64,000 bases of DNA. Source: TTA-H9 sp002071415. Lineage in GTDB: Bacteria > Bacteroidota > Bacteroidia > Bacteroidales > TTA-H9. Below the pieces are notes generated by a model. It did not search any database, was not told the origin of the DNA, and saw only the letters and a list, made by a program, of their open reading frames with translations. How positions within the stretch are numbered: position 1 is the stretch's first letter; each line of letters begins with the position of its first letter. The stretch spans positions 1 to 64,000 of the forward strand of contig DAONSX010000001.1 of assembly GCA_035411425.1 (NCBI GenBank), given 5' to 3'. Of this stretch, positions 53,768 through 60,823 are shown piece by piece. The translations under genes and the position numbers were made by a program.

Positions 53768-55075
53768 TTATCGAGGATAGTAGGCATAATTTCCTGTAAC
53801 ATTTCTTTGTTCGAGTGGTAAATGAATGATTTGATTTACAAAATCTTCTCTGAAAGGGGTTTCTACGCGAATATAATTTTCGGAATAACCCGACATCATG
53901 CCATCAGTGTTTTCCGATTCGAACAACACGTTTACCCACTGATGTTGGCATAGTTTATAGAATTGGTCGAGTTTTGCTGCTGAGTACTGGTGAAGCATCT
54001 GACTCCTTTGGTGTTTTATTTGGGGTGAAACCTTGCCATCGAGGCTTGCAGCAGGTGTGTTGGAGCGTTCGCTGTAAGTAAAAACATGCATATACGAAAG
54101 AGGAAGACTTTGAATAAACTGACGGGTTTCCTCGAAAAGCTCGTCGGTTTCGCCATGGAAGCCTACAATTATATCGCAGGCAATACATGCATAAGGCATT
54201 AACTGTTTAATGTATTTAACCCGACTCTCAAAGACTTTGGTCGTGTATTTTCTCTTCATTCTTTTTAGTATTGTATCCGAGCCGGATTGCAAAGGAATAT
54301 GGAAATGTGGCATTAAAACCCGTGATTCAGCTATTAATCGAATGATATCATCGCTCAATAACTCTGGCTCGATGGACGAAAGGCGAACTCTCTTTACAAT
54401 TCTTCCCTTATCGAAAAGTTGCAGCAAATCATATAATGATTCTCCATTTTTTCTACCAAAATCACCAATATTAACGCCCGTAAGAACGATTTCCTTTACT
54501 CCGTCTGCTGCGGCTTTTTGCGCCCATTGAAGAGCTTCTTGTACAGATGGACTGCGCGACTTACCTCGAGCATAAGGTATGGAACAATAGGAACAGAAAT
54601 GGTCGCACCCATCTTGAATCTTCAGAAAGGAACGAGTCCTATCGCCCGAGGAATAAGCAGGATGAAACTCTTGCAAGTTTTTTGAAGGTTCTGAATCTAA
54701 AGATGTAACCGAAACCTCGAGGTTTGTTGAAAAATCACGGGAAATCAGTTCGGTAATCCGAAATTTTTCCTGATTTCCCAAAACCCACTGCACTCCGCTG
54801 ATCGCTTTCAATTTTTTTGCCTCGAGCTCGGAGTAACATCCAATCACAGCTATAAAAGCCTTTGGATTTCGCCGGTGAGCCTGATATATGGCTGCACGGC
54901 TTTTCTTTTCAGCCACCGATGTAACACTGCAGGAATGTATGATATAGATATCGGCTTCTTTATCGAAATCAGTAATTTGATAACCAAGTTCTCGAAATTT
55001 GCGTATCAAAGTGGAGGTTTCTGCAAAATTCAATTTGCATCCCAATGTATGAAAAGCAACTATTATTGAATTCAT
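53768..55075 (-). CDS. mtaB: tRNA threonylcarbamoyladenosine methylthiotransferase MtaB
   Basis: 435 residues. Adds a methylthio group to t6A37 of tRNAs reading ANN codons. N-terminal MTTase domain with three cluster cysteines (LGCKLNFAE, HSCSVT, VIGCYSE), radical SAM motif DGCDHFCSYCSIPYARG and a C-terminal TRAM-like domain. The -7 box TAATTTTG ends only four bases before its ATG. Confidence 0.94.
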   Translation of the reverse strand: MNSIIVAFHTLGCKLNFAETSTLIRKFRELGYQITDFDKEADIYIIHSCSVTSVAEKKSRAAIYQAHRRNPKAFIAVIGCYSELEAKKLKAISGVQWVLGNQEKFRITELISRDFSTNLEVSVTSLDSEPSKNLQEFHPAYSSGDRTRSFLKIQDGCDHFCSYCSIPYARGKSRSPSVQEALQWAQKAAADGVKEIVLTGVNIGDFGRKNGESLYDLLQLFDKGRIVKRVRLSSIEPELLSDDIIRLIAESRVLMPHFHIPLQSGSDTILKRMKRKYTTKVFESRVKYIKQLMPYACIACDIIVGFHGETDELFEETRQFIQSLPLSYMHVFTYSERSNTPAASLDGKVSPQIKHQRSQMLHQYSAAKLDQFYKLCQHQWVNVLFESENTDGMMSGYSENYIRVETPFREDFVNQIIHLPLEQRNVTGNYAYYPR

Positions 55076-55079
55076 GCGG

Positions 55080-55087
55080 CAAAATTA
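55080..55087 (-). promoter_or_regulatory. -7 promoter box abutting mtaB
   Basis: TAATTTTG on the minus strand, then CCGC and the ATG; a transcript from it would start at or next to the start codon (leaderless). Confidence 0.55.
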
Positions 55088-55119
55088 ATATATTCCTTTC
55101 TATCGATTCTTCTTTATTT

Positions 55120-56025
55120 TCACTGAGCTTTTCTCCCTTTTTTCTCTATATCAGGTACATATTGCTGCATGATGATACCTACTACGACCAAAATCAAGCC
55201 TGTGATGGTACTTAACATGATCCTTTCCTTCAATATAAAATTGATATAGAACAATGAAAGAAATGGAGAAAGGAAAACCAGATTGCTGATATGAGCTGTT
55301 GTTTTTGAATATTTTAAAGCTTTTAGCCAAAAGATGAAAGTGAGTCCCATTTCGAAAATTCCTACATAAATAGCTCCAGCCAATCCCTTAATAGGAGGGA
55401 AAGTCAAGCTATGTTTGATAGCCGAATAAATGATAATGAGAATTGTACCACTTAAAAAACCAATAAAAAGTTTTTCGACCTCATCGCCAGCTATCTTCAT
55501 ATTTAGAATCCAATATATTGCCCATATAAAAGGACAGGTAAGAGCTAGTACAACCCCTAAAGGATTACTGAATTGCATAAGCCAAGGTTTTCCATGGGTG
55601 CTGATGATGACAATTCCTATAAAACTGATGAAAACTGAAATTATGCTCATCCAGCTTATTTTTTGACCAAGCATGGGAATGGAAAGCAAAACCAGAACTA
55701 CAGGCCAGAAATAATTTAAGGTTCCGGCTTCTTGAGCTGGCAGTAACTCATAAGCTTTTAATAGAATTAAATAATAAAGGAAAGGGTTTAATATCCCATT
55801 GAATGCTAATCGCAACAGTTCTTTGTGTGGCCTATCAAATACATTCCTGAGTCTTTTGTTGATGATTAAATAAATGGTGAAAAAGAGGGTAGAAGTAAGA
55901 CTGGCATAAAGGAGTAATTCTACAAAACTAACATATCTCAGAGTAATCTTGAAAGCCGTGGCAATAGTTGACCAGGCAAGGATAGCCAATCCGGCAAAAA
56001 GATATGCTTTATTCTGGCTTTTCAT
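55120..56025 (-). CDS. EamA/DMT-superfamily transporter
   Basis: 301 residues with ten hydrophobic segments arranged as two EamA repeats of five, e.g. LAILAWSTIATAFKITL at the start and TITGLILVVVGIIMQQYV at the end. Probably exports or takes up small metabolites; the substrate is unknown. Eleven bases downstream of lplA and likely co-transcribed. Confidence 0.9.
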   Translation of the reverse strand: MKSQNKAYLFAGLAILAWSTIATAFKITLRYVSFVELLLYASLTSTLFFTIYLIINKRLRNVFDRPHKELLRLAFNGILNPFLYYLILLKAYELLPAQEAGTLNYFWPVVLVLLSIPMLGQKISWMSIISVFISFIGIVIISTHGKPWLMQFSNPLGVVLALTCPFIWAIYWILNMKIAGDEVEKLFIGFLSGTILIIIYSAIKHSLTFPPIKGLAGAIYVGIFEMGLTFIFWLKALKYSKTTAHISNLVFLSPFLSLFYINFILKERIMLSTITGLILVVVGIIMQQYVPDIEKKGRKAQ

Positions 56026-56035
56026 CTGGCAAAGT

Positions 56036-57019
56036 TTAGAAAATACCTTCTAAAACTTCATCGAGCGAGGCGCGATTAAAATAACGTTCTATTTCGTACT
56101 CTTTTAGCTTTTGTTTAACATCACTATATTCATGCGGGAGTCCTTTCAAAGCCGATTCTATTTCGGATATCTCGTCAGAACTGAAAAAGTCGCCAAAAAT
56201 TTTAACCGATGTTATAATTCCTTTTTCAACCATAAGGTCGAATTCTACAAATCCCCCAGAAGTTTTTACAATTTTTCGAAAGTTGTATTCGGGTGAGTTC
56301 CCAAAATTCCATTCCCATGTTTCGTATTTGCTATTTTGTAAATTTGTAATGTAGGTAATATCTTCAGGTTTGAATTCATAAATCTTGCTTTCGGGATACA
56401 TTTGGGAAATATGCGTGAAAATTAAATCACGAAACTGGATTATATCTATGGTTTTTTTTAAATATTCACTAACATTGGCAACCCGACTGCAGGTAGATTT
56501 TACCGCCTTGTCCTGAAATTTAACAGGATCGACCTTTAAGGCTGAAGAAAGATTGGGCAAATGTGCTGAATACAATATGGTGCCATGATGTAAAAACCGG
56601 TTTTTATAAACGCATTCTGCATTTCCTGAAATTTTCTTTCCATCGATTACGATATCATTCCGGCCTTCAAAACGAGCATCGACTCCTAAATTAACCAGAA
56701 CATCCACTATGGGCTGAGTGTATTTTTTGAAATTCATCACCGGCTTGCTATTGGGTGAATTCGAAATGAAGGTAAAATTTAAATTGCCCAAGTCGTGAAA
56801 TACTGCTCCTCCACCCGTGATACGCCTTACAACCTTTATATGATTTTCTTTTACGTATTCGATATTGATCTCTGCCAGAGCGTTTTGATGTTTTCCAATA
56901 ATAATAGAAGGCTCATTCCTCCAAAGCATAAAAACATCTTCCTCGTAGTTTTTCAGAAGATATTCTTCGCTTGCTAAATTGAAATAAGGGTTAGTATTTT
57001 GATTGTTAATGCAAAACAT
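56036..57019 (-). CDS. lplA: Lipoate-protein ligase A
   Basis: 327 residues. Uses ATP to attach free lipoate to lipoyl domains. Signatures: NLASEEYLLKN, FMLWRNEPSIIIGKHQNA, RRITGGGAVFHDLGNLNFTF, KISGNAECVYKNRFLHHGT (catalytic Lys region); the small C-terminal domain (~245-327) of the two-domain type is present. Allows salvage of lipoate. Confidence 0.93.
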   Translation of the reverse strand: MFCINNQNTNPYFNLASEEYLLKNYEEDVFMLWRNEPSIIIGKHQNALAEINIEYVKENHIKVVRRITGGGAVFHDLGNLNFTFISNSPNSKPVMNFKKYTQPIVDVLVNLGVDARFEGRNDIVIDGKKISGNAECVYKNRFLHHGTILYSAHLPNLSSALKVDPVKFQDKAVKSTCSRVANVSEYLKKTIDIIQFRDLIFTHISQMYPESKIYEFKPEDITYITNLQNSKYETWEWNFGNSPEYNFRKIVKTSGGFVEFDLMVEKGIITSVKIFGDFFSSDEISEIESALKGLPHEYSDVKQKLKEYEIERYFNRASLDEVLEGIF

Positions 57020-57160
57020 AATTATTTAGATTAATTTTTAATAAGCAGCGAAATTAATAAAACTTCGAAATATTTGAGTCTAAGTCAAAAAACTCGTAAA
57101 TACAAGAAGTAATTGAATGAGACCTTGATAAAACTTTGACATTCTCCGATTTTATTTGGA

Positions 57161-57168
57161 TAATTTTG
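57161..57168 (+). promoter_or_regulatory. -7 promoter box for the PLP-enzyme gene cluster
   Basis: TAATTTTG with a TTTG at 57135-57138, 22-base spacer; 45 bases before the ATG. Confidence 0.55.
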
Positions 57169-57212
57169 TGCTCGATATTATCATTTTAAGAAATGCTTCA
57201 AAATTTTGAATT

Positions 57213-58406
57213 ATGTCGAAGTCGCTGAGTGAAATTCTGTTCGAAGAAGGAGAAGAACGTGAAAGGTATTACAATGCCGTAAGCCCTCCATTGATACAAA
57301 CTTCCAACTTTGTTTTTTCGACGGTAGAGCAAATGCGTCGTGCATTGAGTGATGAATATACACATTCGGTATATAGCAGAGGAAATAATCCAACTTTAGC
57401 CATTTTACGTAATAAACTGGCCAAACTTGAGGGCGCCGAAGATGCGCTGGTTTTTTCGAGTGGCTGCGGTGCCATAGCTGCAGCTTTGTTTAGCCAGTTA
57501 CGCCATGGCGATCATCTGGTTTGCATTCGAAAACCCTATAACTGGGTAGCGCATTTTTGCAGGATAATTTTGCCGAAATATGGCATTCAGACTACTTTCG
57601 TTGAGGAAGGCAGTGCGCGAGCTTATGAAGCTGCCTGCCAGCCCAATACCAAATTATTTTATCTTGAGTCGCCCAATACTTTTACGTTCGAGATAACCGA
57701 TATCAGAGCCGTAGCCGAAATAGCCAAATCGAAAGGCATTGTGACAGTCATCGACAATAGTTATTCTACTCCTCTTTATCAGTCGCCTTTATCCTTAGGG
57801 ATTGACCTTGTATTGCATTCGGCATCGAAATATCTTGCGGGTCATAGTGATGTAATAGCTGGAGTTTTAGCGGGTAGCAAGGAAATGATTGGCAAAATTT
57901 ATAATTCGGAATATCTGGCCTTTGGTGCAGTGTTACCTCCATTCGAGGCTTGGTTGATGCTCAGGGGCTTACGAACCCTCGAGATTCGCCTTCAGCGAAG
58001 CAGTTCCAATGCTAAAGCACTTATCGAGGCCATCGAAAACCATCCTCGCATAAAAAGGATTCTTTATCCTTTTCATTCGCAACATCCTAAAAACGAAATC
58101 GCTCGAAGCCAGATGAAAGATTGCAGCGGTTTGTTTTCGATCGAATTGGAGGCAGATACTCCCGATGAAGTAATTTTGTTTTGCAATAGTTTAAAGCATT
58201 TTTTGAAAGCGGTTTCGTGGGGAGGATTCGAATCTTTGGTCGATCCTGCTATCACCGTTTATAATTTTGACCATCCTGAATTAAATGAGCTCTCCTGGCG
58301 TACTGTGCGCTTTTATTGCGGATTGGAATCACCTGAAATATTAATAGATGATGTATTACAGGCCTTGAATATTCTTGATAATGGAGCAACAAACAGGCAA
58401 AAGTAG
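57213..58406 (+). CDS. Cys/Met-metabolism PLP-dependent enzyme (cystathionine gamma-synthase/lyase family)
   Basis: 397 residues, fold type I. Signatures: YSRGNNPT, ALVFSSGCGAIAAAL, YLESPNTFT, TVIDNSYSTPLYQSPL and the PLP lysine in HSASKYLAGHSDV. Family members are cystathionine gamma-synthase, cystathionine beta/gamma-lyase, methionine gamma-lyase and O-acetylhomoserine sulfhydrylase; which one this is cannot be settled by eye. Its end overlaps dgkA by 26 bases. Confidence 0.9.
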   Translation: MSKSLSEILFEEGEERERYYNAVSPPLIQTSNFVFSTVEQMRRALSDEYTHSVYSRGNNPTLAILRNKLAKLEGAEDALVFSSGCGAIAAALFSQLRHGDHLVCIRKPYNWVAHFCRIILPKYGIQTTFVEEGSARAYEAACQPNTKLFYLESPNTFTFEITDIRAVAEIAKSKGIVTVIDNSYSTPLYQSPLSLGIDLVLHSASKYLAGHSDVIAGVLAGSKEMIGKIYNSEYLAFGAVLPPFEAWLMLRGLRTLEIRLQRSSSNAKALIEAIENHPRIKRILYPFHSQHPKNEIARSQMKDCSGLFSIELEADTPDEVILFCNSLKHFLKAVSWGGFESLVDPAITVYNFDHPELNELSWRTVRFYCGLESPEILIDDVLQALNILDNGATNRQK

Positions 58407-58776
58407 AATGGCAAGGCTGCTAAAAAGCTTCGAGTATGCAGGCCGAGGCCTCTTGGAGATGATAAGAAGTCAGATGAATGCGCGAATTGAATTATTTATA
58501 CTCACCGTTGTGATGATTGCAGGTTTTGTCTTCAAGATTCGGGTCAATGAATGGATAACGATAATACTCGTTTCAGGCTTGGTTTTAGCGGCCGAGGCAT
58601 TCAATAGCGCTATAGAAAATCTGGCCAATGCGATATCGTTACGCCAGTTCGATTCCAAGATTAAAAAGATAAAAGACCTTGCAGCCAGTGGGGTTTTAAT
58701 TTCTGCTGTTTGTGCATTTGTTATAGGTTTGATTATTTTTATTCCTTATATTGTTCGGTTTTTTGTATCCTTATGA
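58381..58776 (+). CDS. dgkA: Diacylglycerol kinase (DgkA family, prokaryotic)
   Basis: 131 residues with three membrane segments. Phosphorylates diacylglycerol or undecaprenol; Gram-positive-type members of this size mainly use undecaprenol. Signature AAEAFNSAIENLANAIS with the two catalytic/metal glutamates. ATG at 58381 chosen over TTG at 58375. Overlaps both neighbours (26 and 4 bases), so the three genes are translationally linked. Confidence 0.92.
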   Translation: MEQQTGKSRMARLLKSFEYAGRGLLEMIRSQMNARIELFILTVVMIAGFVFKIRVNEWITIILVSGLVLAAEAFNSAIENLANAISLRQFDSKIKKIKDLAASGVLISAVCAFVIGLIIFIPYIVRFFVSL

Positions 58777-59621
58777 TTTTAATCGTTGATAGTGGAGCTA
58801 CGAAGGCCGAATGGCGTTTATTGCTCGAGAATGGGGATGTGCAAGCTGCAAATACCACGGGAATCAATCCTTATTTTATTCGGTCGGAATCTATTGGTAA
58901 TATTCTGATGAATGAATTGCCTGATAATTGGATTCATGAAAGTAAAATCGGGAAGATTTATTACTATGGTGCCGGATGCGGGAGTGAGATACAAGAAAAA
59001 AGTATCGAAAAAGCTTTGAAAGCCATATTTCCGGAGGCGAATTTGTTCATTTCTTCCGACCTTTTAGGAGCGGCAAGAGCTTTGTGGCAGAGGGATTCTG
59101 GTTATACCGCTATTTTAGGTACGGGTTCCAATGCAGGATATTTTAATGGTCAGCAAATCGAGAAAGGGATAAAATCGTTGGGTTTTATCCTGGGTGATGA
59201 AGGCAGTGGCGCTGATTTGGGGAAACGCTTGCTCAAAAGATATTTAGAAGGAAAATTCAACCAAGATTTAGCAGAAAATTTTTACCAGCAATTTCCCTTC
59301 GACCTTGCTGATTTTTTAGATGCCATCTATTCGAAACCTTTTCCTAATCGTTTCATGGCAGGGTTTGTTCCATTTATGAAGGAAAACTCGAACGAAATAG
59401 AAATCCAGTTGATTGTGGAGGAAGCATTCGATGATTTTTTTGGATTGGTGCAAACGATAGCACAATCTTCTTTTCGAAAGTCGATACGATTCACCGGTTC
59501 GGTGGCCTGGGCTTTCGAGGAAATTTTACTCGGAGTTGCTGCGCAACATCATTTCGAGGTGTCATTGGTAGTAAAAAACCCTATCGATCTTTTGGTAAAA
59601 TTTCATCATGCTCAGCCATAA
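58773..59621 (+). CDS. BadF/BadG/BcrA-type ATPase, N-acetylglucosamine kinase-like
   Basis: 282 residues, actin-like ATPase fold. MILIVDSGATKAEWRLL is the phosphate-1 loop, YYGAGCGSEI and AILGTGSNAGYF follow the sugar-kinase pattern, and GFILGDEGSGADLGKRLLK is the conserved GDEGS region typical of eukaryotic-type GlcNAc kinases. Probably phosphorylates GlcNAc or a related amino sugar during wall recycling. The ATG overlaps the dgkA stop (ATGA). Confidence 0.85.
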   Translation: MILIVDSGATKAEWRLLLENGDVQAANTTGINPYFIRSESIGNILMNELPDNWIHESKIGKIYYYGAGCGSEIQEKSIEKALKAIFPEANLFISSDLLGAARALWQRDSGYTAILGTGSNAGYFNGQQIEKGIKSLGFILGDEGSGADLGKRLLKRYLEGKFNQDLAENFYQQFPFDLADFLDAIYSKPFPNRFMAGFVPFMKENSNEIEIQLIVEEAFDDFFGLVQTIAQSSFRKSIRFTGSVAWAFEEILLGVAAQHHFEVSLVVKNPIDLLVKFHHAQP

Positions 59622-59624
59622 ATA

Positions 59625-60216
59625 TCAGGCATTTCTTTTTAAAAGAGTAGAAAACCAATCTTTATGATATGATTTTACATAGAGACGCCTCGATTGAATA
59701 AGATCTTCGATTTCGAGATGCATATTATGGTTTACTTGCAATGCCATGGGGAGAATAAACTTTTCGTAAAGATTCAGATTGGTTTTAATTTTATTCAAGG
59801 AAATATTGTCGATATGAAGATCGGTAAGATTGCTGATTACGTCGGCACATTTCAATATTTTAGCTTTTTTGGAGCCCTGGTGGAGCAACCTTTCATAAAA
59901 TTCTCTTTTTGATTCTGGAAAGTGTCGCGTTACTTCCTTAACAAGCCGTATCACTTCTTCCACGTCTTCGTCTTGAATCTCGCGTATATTTTCTTCCCTT
60001 GCTTCATGAAAATCTTCAAGAAGATCGTGAAGTATGGCAGCTTTTAAAAGTACAGAATCGATGTAATGATAATCGATGAGGATACTCATGGTAGCCATCG
60101 CATGCCTGAACTGATTCCCTCCAGTTTTACGGGCTGATGCTAATCAAGGCATAGGCTTTTTGAATATATGGGGCGAGCACAATAGATGCAAGCCTATTTT
60201 TCTCATCGTTATTCAT
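59625..60216 (-). pseudogene. Small alarmone hydrolase-like HD-domain gene, split by a frameshift
   Basis: The uninterrupted downstream part (ATG 60098 to 59625, 157 residues) has HD-hydrolase motifs AAILHDLLEDF and KILKCADVISNLTDL, as in the MESH1/RelA-SpoT hydrolase domain, but begins after the first metal-ligand region. Reading further upstream in frame adds ARKTGGNQFRHAMATM, which supplies the missing histidine, but this frame reaches TGA at 60146 without a start codon. An ATG at 60216 opens the neighbouring frame (product MNNDEKNRL ... QKAYALISISP, stop at 60127) and looks like the missing N terminus. The total length is 3n+1, so one extra base between about 60130 and 60145 would account for the break. 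The gene may be inactive, recoded, or mis-sequenced. Confidence 0.7.
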
Positions 60217-60517
60217 GAATTTTTTCTTTGTTTCTGATAGGAGAAAGTACTCTTCAATGTTCTGAAGATGAATGAATAAAAAAAGATTTAAATAGATAAA
60301 ATTTTTTATTTCTATAACTTATCTACAAAAAATCTGCCATATAATCGATTTGTTACATATGGTTTAGAATCAGCATTCGATATAGGGAAAGGGTCGTCGA
60401 CGCAGATTGAGATAAATTCCGAAATCGAATCTGCGATTTTATCATCTTATCTTTTAAAAGGCGATCGAATCATTCCGCTTGGTTATTTCAAAGAGATGAT
60501 AAAATATACTGGTATAA
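60217..60517. other. Gene-poor region with two nested/adjacent inverted repeats
   Basis: Two inverted repeats: CGCAGATT (60401-60408) with AATCTGCG (60428-60435), and, starting at the next base, ATTTTATCATCT (60436-60447) with AGATGATAAAAT (60494-60505). A rightward frame stays open from about 60291 to 60543 (81 codons) but has no start codon near its beginning; I do not call it a gene. Possibly a structured RNA, an operator cluster or a gene remnant. Confidence 0.5.
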
Positions 60518-60559
60518 AAAAACAGGAGAATGCCTATCTATAAACATTCTCCTGTTTTT
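60518..60559. terminator. Bidirectional terminator downstream of tRNA-Val
   Basis: AAAACAGGAGAATG (ending 60532 with its G) pairs with CATTCTCCTGTTTT (from 60545), a stem of about 15 bp, with a U run on either strand; read leftward it ends the tRNA-Val transcript. Confidence 0.88.
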
Positions 60560-60563
60560 ATTG

Positions 60564-60638
60564 TGGGAGCTATAGGAGTCGAACCTATGACCCTCTGCTT
60601 GTAGGGCAGATGCTCTAAACCAACTGAGCTAAGCTCCC
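60564..60638 (-). tRNA. tRNA-Val (anticodon UAC)
   Basis: Acceptor GGGAGCT (60638-60632) pairs with AGCTCCC (60571-60565). The anticodon stem TCTGC/GCAGA encloses CCTACAA, anticodon TAC. T arm with GGTTCGACTCC. CCA not encoded. Confidence 0.95.
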
Positions 60639-60654
60639 CTTCGATATTGCGCTG

Positions 60655-60687
60655 CAAAGATAGAGCATAATCTTCGTTGTTTCCAAA
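60655..60687 (-). promoter_or_regulatory. Promoter of tRNA-Val
   Basis: On the minus strand TTTG (60687-60684), 21-base spacer, TATCTTTG (60662-60655): both Bacteroidota promoter elements at consensus. Confidence 0.8.
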
Positions 60688-60805
60688 TTTTTTCGATATA
60701 ATTCTTGGAATTTCCTTCTATGGGATGAGATTTTTTGTTAATTAGAAGAATATCAAATTATTTATATATCGCCCTTCGGGTTGGATTTCATTATGCCATA
60801 ATTTC

Positions 60806-60813
60806 TATCTTTG
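60806..60813 (+). promoter_or_regulatory. -7 promoter box for tamL
   Basis: TATCTTTG, full match, ten bases before the TTG start codon; implies a very short leader. Confidence 0.5.
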
Positions 60814-60823
60814 CACTGTTACC

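Noticed and set aside
60291..60543. 81-codon rightward open frame as a possible gene
   Set aside because: No ATG, GTG or TTG near its beginning, and its end lies in the tRNA-Val terminator; kept only as an observation.
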